Notes under the pieces: model-generated
Told to the model about the DNA's origin: nothing
The model's input: the letters and a program-made list of their open reading frames with translations, nothing else
Databases searched by the model: none
Assembly (NCBI GenBank): GCA_002305235.1
Contig: DBQL01000202.1
Location: forward strand, 24,330 to 30,100
Source of the DNA: Prevotella sp. UBA1395
Lineage (GTDB): Bacteria; Bacteroidota; Bacteroidia; Bacteroidales; Bacteroidaceae
Direction: 5' to 3'
DNA: 5,771 nucleotides
Shown: piece by piece, positions 1 to 5,443 of the stretch
Numbering within the stretch: position 1 is the first letter of the stretch
Layout: each line of letters starts with the position of its first letter
Made by a program: the position numbers and the translations under genes

Positions 1-1271
1 TCTTCCTTGGCCGCGTTGTATTGCAACTGCGGGTTCAAGTCGTTCATGGCATCGGCTCCTGCCTCGGTGAAGATGGTGCTTGTCCACTCCGCCACGTTAC
101 CCGCCATGTCGAAAAGCCCGTTGCTGTTGGGCGAGTAAGAGGCCACCTTGCTCGTGATGAGGTTACCGTCTTTGGTGTAATTGCCACGGTCGGGCTTGAA
201 ATTAGCATAGAAACATCCGTTGCCATTGGCCATATCCTTGTTCTGCCAAGGAAACTCCGACTGGTCCTTCCCGCGTGCGGCATACTCCCATTCGGCCTCG
301 GTGGGCAGTCGGTACCGCTGTATGTAGCGTGCCTCCGGACCCAAGCCCTTGAGCAGATAGTCCGTGCGCCATGCGCAGAAAGCATTGGCTTGCTCCCACG
401 TCACGCCCACCACGGGATAGTCGTTATATGCGGCGTTGGTGAAATAGTTGCGCAGGTAGGTCTCGTTCTCGGAGTTTTGAAAATCGTTGACCCATACCGT
501 GGTGTCGGGATAGATATTCACGATATAGGTGTTGAGGAAGTCCCACGGTCCCGAAAGCGGCCGGTTGATGGTTTCTCTCACGATCTTCCCGTTGTCGTCG
601 ATGTATGCCGTGTCTTTGCTGATCATCACCGTTTCGTCGGGGTCGACAGTGTAGTCTGTGTTCAGGTTGCGCTCCTCCGGGTTAAGCCTGTTGCGGCGGA
701 GTGCGGCGGTAACATAGTCGTAGACCTCATACCGATAGTTCATCTGACTGTAATCGAGCAGTTTCTCGCCCGTCACGGGATTGGTGACATAGAGGCTTTC
801 GATGGCTCTCTGCTCGTCTTCGTTGGGTTTTCGCGGCAGCCGCTTGTTCCAGTCCAAGTGGGGCGTGACGGGATCGCCGTTCTTGTCTTCGGTAATCATG
901 TAGGTCTCATCGCCTCCGTATGCCGGGTCGGCCAGTCGGGTGCGGAGAATACTGTCGCGAACCCACATCACAAACTGCTTGTACTGCGAGTTGGTGACCT
1001 CGGTCTCGTCCATCCAAAATCCGTCCACGGAGATGTCTTTCACCGGAGTTTTCTTGCCCCACAGGCTGTCTTGGTCTTGCAGACCCATCTTGAGATAGCC
1101 GCGATTGACACGTACCATGCCGTAGGGAGTAGGCTCGGTGAACGCCTTTCCGCTCACGCCCACCACCTCTCCGCCCCTTCCTGAAGCCGAGGCCGACTTG
1201 GCACTGAAACATCCCGAGAGTGTTGTCATGACAGACAACACACATAAAGCTATGACTATAATCTTCTTCAT
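1..1271 (-). CDS. porK: T9SS lipoprotein PorK/GldK (FGE-sulfatase fold), 3' end beyond the window
   Basis: Outer-membrane-associated lipoprotein of the type IX secretion system. In known systems PorK/GldK forms a periplasmic ring with PorN/GldN that supports export of CTD-bearing proteins. The 423 residues visible are open to the left edge. The start at 1271 gives a classic lipoprotein signal: MKK, a hydrophobic core, and the lipobox LSGC with the acylated Cys at residue 21. AAAGAAGA just upstream is a plausible ribosome site. FGE-sulfatase hallmarks appear in order: GMVRVNRGYLKMG (51-63), the DGFWMDETEVTNSQYKQF segment (about 83-100), FCAWR (about 298-302), RLPTEAEWEYAARG (about 321-334) and GNVAEW (391-396). 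PorK/GldK proteins are roughly 450-490 residues, so only the C-terminal tail is missing. It follows porP by 44 bases on the same strand, the usual T9SS order, so the two are probably co-transcribed. FGE-fold enzymes are an alternative, but the lipobox and the porP neighbour argue for PorK. Confidence 0.93.
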   Translation of the reverse strand, partial: MKKIIVIALCVLSVMTTLSGCFSAKSASASGRGGEVVGVSGKAFTEPTPYGMVRVNRGYLKMGLQDQDSLWGKKTPVKDISVDGFWMDETEVTNSQYKQFVMWVRDSILRTRLADPAYGGDETYMITEDKNGDPVTPHLDWNKRLPRKPNEDEQRAIESLYVTNPVTGEKLLDYSQMNYRYEVYDYVTAALRRNRLNPEERNLNTDYTVDPDETVMISKDTAYIDDNGKIVRETINRPLSGPWDFLNTYIVNIYPDTTVWVNDFQNSENETYLRNYFTNAAYNDYPVVGVTWEQANAFCAWRTDYLLKGLGPEARYIQRYRLPTEAEWEYAARGKDQSEFPWQNKDMANGNGCFYANFKPDRGNYTKDGNLITSKVASYSPNSNGLFDMAGNVAEWTSTIFTEAGADAMNDLNPQLQYNAAKE

Positions 1272-1315
1272 ATATCTTCTTTAGTCCTCGCATCAGGAAT
1301 GACCATGACTCCCGC

Positions 1316-2272
1316 TCAGAGGATTCTTACGCTTTTGTGCAGATTCTTGCCGCGTTTCACCAAGTTGATGTCGTGCTGATAGCCGATGAACAACTCATGG
1401 CTGCCGTTGCCCGGATTGATGGCCGAGGTATAGAACTCGTAGCTATAACCCAGCGTGACGCCGTGGAAATTGCCGCCCACCAATACGGAAACCGAGTTGG
1501 TGGGACTGTAACTCACTCCTCCGTACATCATCTTGTCATCATTCGTATAGACCAACCGGCCCGTCACGTCGACCCGATAAGCCACCATATCGCTCTTGAC
1601 CAGCAACGATGGCTTTATGGTTAGAAACGGATTCCGCAGTTTAATATTGTATCCTCCTGTCAAATAATAGGTTCGGTCTATCTTCAACTCGTTGGTCTGG
1701 CCAAGGCTGACGAGGGGCGAGGTGAGGTGTTGCGCCGATACCCCGACATACCATTGGCGGTGGGTGTAATAGAGTCCGAAGCCCATATCGATGGCCTGCC
1801 CGGTGACTTGCGCGGTAGAAAAGGCGGGGTCGCCACCGGTTTCCAAGTCGAGTTTCGACCCGTCGAAACTCTCGCTGAGCAGTCCGGCCTGTGCGCCGAC
1901 ACTCATCTCGCCACCGGCAATCTTGAATTTCAGGGCATATTGCAGAGCCAGCCGCTGGTGGGTAAAGAGTCCGATCTTGTCGTTCATGAACATCAGTCCC
2001 GCGCCATGATAGCTTTTCATGGCGTAGAACGGCATGTCGGCCGAGGCGTATGCGGTCTGCGGATTGTGCTCAAAGCCCGCCATGTCGAGCGCGTAGGCAA
2101 CGGTGGCGTTGAGCTTGGGCTGCTTGCCGGCGGCGGCAGGATTATACGCCGTCTCCATGTCAAAATAATGACTGAACGACGGGTCATACTGCGCGCGTGA
2201 CGAAGCGGCAGCTCCCAACAACATCGATATGATGAGCAAATGGCGTCTTAACACGTGTGAATAACGGAGCAT
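1316..2272 (-). CDS. porP: PorP/SprF family T9SS outer-membrane protein
   Basis: Membrane protein of the PorP/SprF family, associated with type IX secretion and, in gliding species, with delivery of surface adhesins. It is 318 residues long, normal for the family. An N-terminal signal peptide (basic start, hydrophobic LLIISMLLGAAAS, cleavage probably after SRA) is followed by the hallmark segment QYDPSFSHYFDMETAYNPAAAG (YNPAAAG about residues 42-48). The rest is glycine- and aromatic-rich alternating strands (for example GVSAQHL, YYLTGGYNI, SVLVGGNFHGVTLGYSYEF), as expected of an outer-membrane beta-barrel. It ends in a typical FIGYQHDINL tail region. The start at 2272 keeps the whole signal peptide; an internal Met at residue 17 would cut into it. 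It lies 44 bases upstream of porK and 68 bases downstream of a terminated gene, so it probably heads the T9SS operon. Which PorP/SprF paralogue this is cannot be told from the sequence, but adjacency to porK favours the core copy. Confidence 0.93.
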   Translation of the reverse strand: MLRYSHVLRRHLLIISMLLGAAASSRAQYDPSFSHYFDMETAYNPAAAGKQPKLNATVAYALDMAGFEHNPQTAYASADMPFYAMKSYHGAGLMFMNDKIGLFTHQRLALQYALKFKIAGGEMSVGAQAGLLSESFDGSKLDLETGGDPAFSTAQVTGQAIDMGFGLYYTHRQWYVGVSAQHLTSPLVSLGQTNELKIDRTYYLTGGYNIKLRNPFLTIKPSLLVKSDMVAYRVDVTGRLVYTNDDKMMYGGVSYSPTNSVSVLVGGNFHGVTLGYSYEFYTSAINPGNGSHELFIGYQHDINLVKRGKNLHKSVRIL

Positions 2273-2290
2273 GCGCCGGGTTTATTGCAT

Positions 2291-2319
2291 AAAAAAACCG
2301 TTCTTAAAACTAAGAACGG
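2291..2319 (-). terminator. Rho-independent terminator after the DUF2795-type gene
   Basis: Read on the minus strand, a perfect 9-bp stem CCGTTCTTA / TAAGAACGG (2298-2319, 4-base loop) is followed at once by seven T residues (2297-2291). It sits 21 bases past the stop of the 73-residue gene and 19 bases before the porP start, so it separates the two transcripts. The T tract exists only in the minus direction, so it should work in one direction. Confidence 0.85.
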
Positions 2320-2321
2320 CA

Positions 2322-2329
2322 CAAAATTA
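2322..2329 (-). promoter_or_regulatory. porP: Candidate -7 box for porP, overlapping the upstream terminator
   Basis: TAATTTTG on the minus strand matches the Bacteroidota -7 consensus TAnnTTTG exactly. Transcription would start near 2314-2316, inside the first arm of the terminator hairpin. RNA started here would lack part of the stem and so escape termination. No TTTG is seen at the usual -33 distance, which lowers confidence. Confidence 0.45.
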
Positions 2330-2340
2330 TATTTTTCAAG

Positions 2341-2562
2341 TTAATACTCATCCTCATTCCAAAGGAAATCGTCCTTAGTAGGATAGTCGGGCCAGATGTC
2401 CTCGATGCTCTCATACACATCGCCCTCGTCTTCTATCTCCTGCAGATTTTCCAACACTTCTGCCGGCGCGCCCGAGCGAATGGCGTAGTCTATCAACTCT
2501 TCTTTGGTGGCAGGCCAAGGAGCATCCTCCAACTTAGAAGCTAAATCCAAAGTCCAATACAT
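2341..2562 (-). CDS. Small acidic DUF2795-type protein
   Basis: A 73-residue acidic, probably cytoplasmic protein of unknown function, beginning MYWTLDLASKLEDAPWPATK and ending IWPDYPTKDDFLWNEDEY. From memory this matches a highly conserved small family in Bacteroidota usually annotated as DUF2795. No catalytic motif, signal peptide or membrane segment is visible; the C-terminal third is very rich in Glu and Asp. The start at 2562 is chosen because a good promoter at 2598-2628 places the transcript start near 2591. A longer reading starting at 2610 would begin upstream of that promoter and adds an unconserved AT-rich leader. There is no clear Shine-Dalgarno site. The gene has its own promoter and terminator, so it appears monocistronic between the methyltransferase-like gene and porP. 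Confidence 0.9.
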   Translation of the reverse strand: MYWTLDLASKLEDAPWPATKEELIDYAIRSGAPAEVLENLQEIEDEGDVYESIEDIWPDYPTKDDFLWNEDEY

Positions 2563-2597
2563 AGTTATAATATTTATGGTTGATTTTTCTTGTGGCG

Positions 2598-2628
2598 CAA
2601 AAATAAGCAATTTCTTTGTATTCGCAAA
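2598..2628 (-). promoter_or_regulatory. Bacteroidota-type promoter of the DUF2795-type gene
   Basis: On the minus strand TTTG (2628-2625), a spacer of exactly 19 bases, then TATTTTTG (2605-2598) match the -33/-7 consensus TTTG-N19-21-TAnnTTTG of the Bacteroidota primary sigma factor. The predicted start is near 2591, giving a leader of about 28 bases before the ATG at 2562. Confidence 0.8.
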
Positions 2629-2704
2629 TTTTTTGACTTCTTTTTTAGGATATAATACAAATTATACTGCATTTTTGTTGAACTTGAAACATCATTGTCT
2701 TTTC

Positions 2705-3310
2705 TCACCGCAGATTCACCGCGTACGAGCGTTTGTGCATGGCCATATCGAAGAACACCAGCCCGCAGTCGTAGAGGTCGAAACTGATGCCCGCGAGATG
2801 GCTCTCTTGTATCTCGCGCCACGCTTGCGCAAACTCCTTGGAACGGTGTATATGCTCCACGATGAGCAGCGCGCCGGCATCTGCCCGCCGTGCGAAAGGC
2901 TCGAACAGCCGGCGGCAGTCGGCCACCGACGAGAGCACCAGCACGTCGCACGCACCGCCCTCTCCCGCGGCCGCGGCATCACGCCCCACCACCGTCGAGG
3001 CACGGCATCCGGCACGGATATAGGCCGCACGGTAATCGTCGCCACGGCCGCCAACCGACCACACCCGCCGACCCACGGCATTAGACAGTCGCAGATACAG
3101 TTCGCCGAGGGCACGCTCCCTGCCTCCGAGCGCCGGGAAGCTCTTGGCAAGGTCGTCGTAAGCATAATAGGGATAACGCTCATGGATGACATAACGTATC
3201 ATGCCGTAAGCCCACGGCGACTGCACGCCGAAGCCCCGTGTGCGCGGCACACGCCGCAACCATGCCCATCTACGCCTCAAGCTGTCTGTGACCAGTGATA
3301 TGATTCGCAT
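2705..3310 (-). CDS. Conserved Bacteroidota protein, possible degenerate SAM-methyltransferase fold
   Basis: A 201-residue protein with no signal peptide, so probably cytoplasmic. It opens with a very basic helix (LRRRWAWLRRV) and then RGFGVQSPWAYGMIRYVI (about residues 25-42). The C-terminal part, ALLIVEHIHRSKEFAQAWREI then SFDLYDCGLVFFDMAMHKRSYAVNL, recalls a Bacteroidota family often labelled class I SAM-dependent methyltransferase (GxGxHSP near the N-terminus, D-L-x-x-x-G-x-V-F-F near the C-terminus). The region where SAM motif I would lie reads VWSVGGRGDDYRAAYIRAG (about 83-101). This is glycine-rich but not canonical, so activity is uncertain. Members I recall are somewhat longer. The gene is markedly GC-rich, with Arg and Ala runs. 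No promoter or ribosome site is clear upstream. It is 142 bases from the next gene, which has its own promoter, so the two are probably not one unit. The coding call is firm; the function is an inference. Confidence 0.8.
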   Translation of the reverse strand: MRIISLVTDSLRRRWAWLRRVPRTRGFGVQSPWAYGMIRYVIHERYPYYAYDDLAKSFPALGGRERALGELYLRLSNAVGRRVWSVGGRGDDYRAAYIRAGCRASTVVGRDAAAAGEGGACDVLVLSSVADCRRLFEPFARRADAGALLIVEHIHRSKEFAQAWREIQESHLAGISFDLYDCGLVFFDMAMHKRSYAVNLR

Positions 3311-3675
3311 GTATTATCAACGACAAATGCGCCCGATTATTGTCAGTCGCCGGCCTGCGGCGCGTTTCTCCGCCGTGTCCGCATCACACGGGCACACACG
3401 CCGCTCCATCCCCATGTGCTGTCATCGCGGCGCGACCATCGGCAAGCCGGCACGCCAAATGACCATGCAAGAGCAGCATGACCGCACGGGCGGCAGACGC
3501 GTCATCGCTCCGATTGTCAAGATTATATCATGAATTTTAACACTTGAAAATGCTCAAACGAGAGCGAACGAATACCCTCCCTTCCGTGCTATCGTCTCGT
3601 TTTCGGCCAAACATTCATCTCTTCGAATGCCGAGAACCGCCTTTTCGCCCACCGAAAGAGGCTCAATGGGCACGT
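3311..3675. other. GC-rich stretch without a supported gene
   Basis: No convincing gene was found on either strand. Short open frames are present: on the plus strand to about 3533, on the minus strand at about 3398-3540 (reading AVMLLLHGHLACRLADGRAA), and on the minus strand at 3554-3763. None has a ribosome site, a recognisable family or a clear promoter. Up to about 3520 the base composition resembles the neighbouring GC-rich gene. It then changes abruptly to AT-rich around 3525-3550. The stretch may be decayed coding sequence or simply the upstream region of the minus-strand gene ending at 3310. Confidence 0.5.
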
Positions 3676-3679
3676 CATG

Positions 3680-3730
3680 GCTATGCTTTCGCAGTGCGAT
3701 TGCTATCTCATCGCGACGCGAAAGCATAGC
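3680..3730. repeat. 13-bp perfect inverted repeat with 25-base loop
   Basis: GCTATGCTTTCGC (3680-3692) is repeated in reverse complement as GCGAAAGCATAGC (3718-3730). Three more outward positions can pair in RNA if one G-U is allowed (3677-3679 with 3731-3733). A second, interleaved pair GTGCGAT (3694-3700) and ATCGCAC (3732-3738) offers an alternative fold. No T tract follows on either strand, so it is not a simple terminator. It could be a REP-like extragenic palindrome. It lies just beyond the 3' limit of the IS982 remnant. Confidence 0.7.
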
Positions 3731-3759
3731 TATCGCACGCCAATCGCCACCATTGAAAC

Positions 3760-4253
3760 ACACAAAAGCTATCCAAAACCCATAATAACCTATCCATCAA
3801 CATCTTACGAAACAACCTCATTTTCCGCAAATTTCGGCCCCAAGATATTCGTGATGGAAAATAATCGCAAACGAGAGAAGCTTTTGTCAAGATTTATCAA
3901 CCGTGCTTACGATACCGGTGCATTTGCCCATAAGCACCTTCTTGATGAATAGGGGCAAGGGTATTGCTACTTCTCTCTCAAACTCAACAACTCTATTATA
4001 CGAGACAACTTGCGGGAGCAGATGGCGAAGGTGCCCGCAGACTTTCTCAAAAAAAAGTGCTTGAGGCACCGATAGCCGGAATCATGAAAGAGAATCATGA
4101 TAAGCATCACCTCTGCCTTGGACGTCATGGAATCACGGTGATAACTACGGTGGGTATTGCTTTTATAGTATATTTTGCTATCATGGTATCAAGAAACTTG
4201 AAAAAATCGTATGCCATACAAAATAATTCGGTAGCTTTATCCTCGGTCATCAT
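3760..4253 (-). pseudogene. IS982-family transposase remnant, multiply frameshifted
   Basis: The N-terminal half of an IS982-family DDE transposase, read in pieces on the minus strand. It starts at 4253 with MMTEDKATELFCMAYDFFKF. It then changes frame near 4140-4170 to YHRDSMTSKAEVMLIMILFH and GYRCLKHF. It changes frame again at an eight-T run (4049-4056, one base short) to FEKVCGHLRHLLPQVVSYNR, the EFEREVAIPLPLFIKKVLMG segment and KCTGI. A stop follows after STVDKS, then LTKASLVC continues in another frame. A weak GYYGF-like patch near 3770-3800 is the last match. The first catalytic Asp lies in the degraded VDST region and the rest of the catalytic domain is absent. Intact members are about 290-300 residues. 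A degenerate promoter (TTGG, 19 bases, TATCTTTA) upstream may be the element's own. The family call is firm; the left limit is approximate and terminal repeats were not identified. Confidence 0.85.
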
Positions 4254-4357
4254 AGCGATCTTTTGTTTGTATTTCTTTGATTTTCAACATCATAAAGATA
4301 CAACTGTTTTCGCTAATCACCAATTATTCGTCGAACTCACGCTAAAATACATCAATT

Positions 4358-4870
4358 ATGAAAAAGACATTTTTTATACTATCTATAATTTTAGGGGTGA
4401 TGGCATTAAATGCACAGTCTTTAACTTCAAGCCGGACAGCAGAAGTATCAAACAAAGAAATTCTTATAGAGACCGCAAAGAATGTAGCAATGACCTATGG
4501 GCCTGAATATGTTCCTTTTTTCAAAGATGCAAAGATTTCTGAGGCTCAAGTTTTCAACAAGGAAGACTACGGAGATAGTTTCCCAGAAATAAGAAAACAG
4601 ATAGGAAGAAAGTACTATACGATTACTTTCACATATGATAGCACTTCTGTCAAGTTTGCTTTCGACTATGCAGCAAAAGTAAGAATATGGAAAGATACAA
4701 GAGAACCTATGGATGTTATTTTTGGTAATGGAATGGGGAGGAATTTTCTTTTCCGAAACCTTAAAAAACAAGCAAACCATTCGGCTAAAAAGAGAAAGAA
4801 AATGGAACATGGCTTAATAGAGACAGTTCCTCTACAAACAGAAAAAGAACCAGAAAACATTTGGAATTAA
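4358..4870 (+). CDS. Small secreted protein of unknown function
   Basis: A 170-residue protein I do not recognise. It begins with a clear signal peptide (MKKTFFILSIILGVMALNAQ, cleavage probably after NA or NAQ), so the mature chain of about 150 residues goes to the periplasm or beyond. There is no lipobox Cys, so it is not a lipoprotein. The middle contains YYTITFTYDSTSVKFAFDYA (about 87-106) and VRIWKDTREPMDVIFGNGMG (about 108-127), probably beta-rich. A lysine-rich patch QANHSAKKRKK follows (about 138-148) and a polar tail. No T9SS C-terminal sorting domain is visible. The start lacks a Shine-Dalgarno site, as usual in this phylum. TTTG at 4276-4279, 19 bases, then TACAACTG is a weak promoter candidate. 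Codon use is AT-rich (AAA, AGA, ATA), unlike the genes left of 3310. The gene is alone between two IS982 remnants and has its own terminator, suggesting transfer. The open frame and signal peptide are seen; the function is unknown. Confidence 0.8.
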   Translation: MKKTFFILSIILGVMALNAQSLTSSRTAEVSNKEILIETAKNVAMTYGPEYVPFFKDAKISEAQVFNKEDYGDSFPEIRKQIGRKYYTITFTYDSTSVKFAFDYAAKVRIWKDTREPMDVIFGNGMGRNFLFRNLKKQANHSAKKRKKMEHGLIETVPLQTEKEPENIWN

Positions 4871-4886
4871 AAAATATCTTTCTTCT

Positions 4887-4924
4887 AAATAGGAATAAGA
4901 CGCTGCAGCGTTTTATTTCTATTT
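4887..4924 (+). terminator. Long hairpin terminator after the secreted-protein gene
   Basis: A 17-bp stem (two G-U pairs, none mismatched) runs from 4887-4903 to 4908-4924 with a TGCA loop. Its core is the perfect palindrome ACGCTGCAGCGT (4900-4911). The 3' arm ends in TTTT, with A residues opposite in the 5' arm, so it may work in both directions. It starts 16 bases after the stop at 4870. Confidence 0.75.
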
Positions 4925-5006
4925 TGAGACCTATACAAAACTTTCGGTCTATATATTTGCCCATTTACATCGGCAAGCAAGTAGACAATAAGTTGTACTA
5001 ACCTGA

Positions 5007-5410
5007 GTTCGGGATAAGAAACTTATAATAAAAGTAGGTAAGTATCCCAAGGATGCGCATCGGCGCAATCGGGCGTGCCGTATAAGCCGTTCGGAAATCG
5101 TGACGATACTCATCTGCTTTCACTATGGCTCGTTCGCCAATTTTAAGCATTACTACCTGTTCTATGTGAAGGAACACCTTGCTGACCTGTTTTCCGACCA
5201 ACTCTCATATAACAGCTTTGTGGAACTCGAGGCACAACTTTCGGTGGAAATGATGCTATTTTTGCAAGTGTACTGCTTCGGTCGTTGCACGGGGATAAGT
5301 TTTGTGGAGAGCACCTGTATCCCTGTCTGCCATAACAAGCGCATCAGGCCCAACAGGGTGTTCAGGGACTATACTGTTGTGACGATCTCAAGAACATTGC
5401 TTAGGCAGAA
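5007..5410 (+). pseudogene. Second IS982-family transposase remnant, with N-terminal loss and internal deletion
   Basis: An open frame from 5007 reads RISRSEI, then VTILICFHYGSF, NFKHYYLFYVKEHLADLFSD, LSYNSFVELE, CFGRCTGISFVEST and PVCHNKRIRPNRVFRDYTV. These are the ordered signatures of IS982-family transposases. The frame is interrupted upstream by a TGA at 5004-5006, and only about 30 codons precede SRSEI, against about 60-70 in the family, so the N-terminus is lost. After RDYTV (about 5378) the normal continuation is missing. In another frame DDLKNIA, a TAG stop, then AE (5381-5410) resembles the family's C-terminal NDELKNIAQ-E-H motif, which suggests a deletion of roughly 100 codons. The FVDST motif carrying the first catalytic Asp reads FVEST here. 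The divergence from the left remnant is large, so the two are different elements. The family call is firm; the deletion model is moderate. Confidence 0.83.
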
Positions 5411-5443
5411 CCCTCAACCTAACTTTTCACCATATTACATCTT

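Noticed and set aside
21..1184. Long plus-strand open frame of 387 codons
   Set aside because: It is antisense to porK, whose minus-strand frame carries a lipobox and ordered FGE-sulfatase motifs. The plus-strand reading has no recognisable domain and arises from GC-rich codon structure.
907..1293. Minus-strand frame starting upstream of porK
   Set aside because: It is out of frame with the lipoprotein start at 1271 and with all PorK motifs.
2504..3298. Plus-strand open frame of 264 codons
   Set aside because: It is antisense to both the DUF2795-type gene and the methyltransferase-like gene, crosses an AT-rich intergenic promoter region, and has no family signature.
3554..3763. Minus-strand 69-codon frame
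   Set aside because: It spans the inverted repeat and has no ribosome site, promoter or recognisable family. Its apparent coding look comes mainly from the repeat sequence.
3555..3877. Direct repeat CAAACGAGAG at 3555-3564 and 3868-3877
   Set aside because: Only 10 bases, two copies, with no extension into the flanks; chance is a sufficient explanation.
3964..4506. Plus-strand 180-codon frame
   Set aside because: It is antisense to the IS982 remnant and overlaps the start and signal peptide of the secreted-protein gene in another frame.
4448..4810. Minus-strand 120-codon frame
   Set aside because: It is antisense to the secreted-protein gene, which has a proper signal peptide and a matching terminator.
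4358..4870. Secreted protein as a T9SS cargo
   Set aside because: A signal peptide is present, but no type A or type B C-terminal sorting domain is visible in the short polar tail.
3760..5410. A composite transposon made of two IS982 copies
   Set aside because: The two transposase remnants are too different to be copies of one element, and both are inactive.
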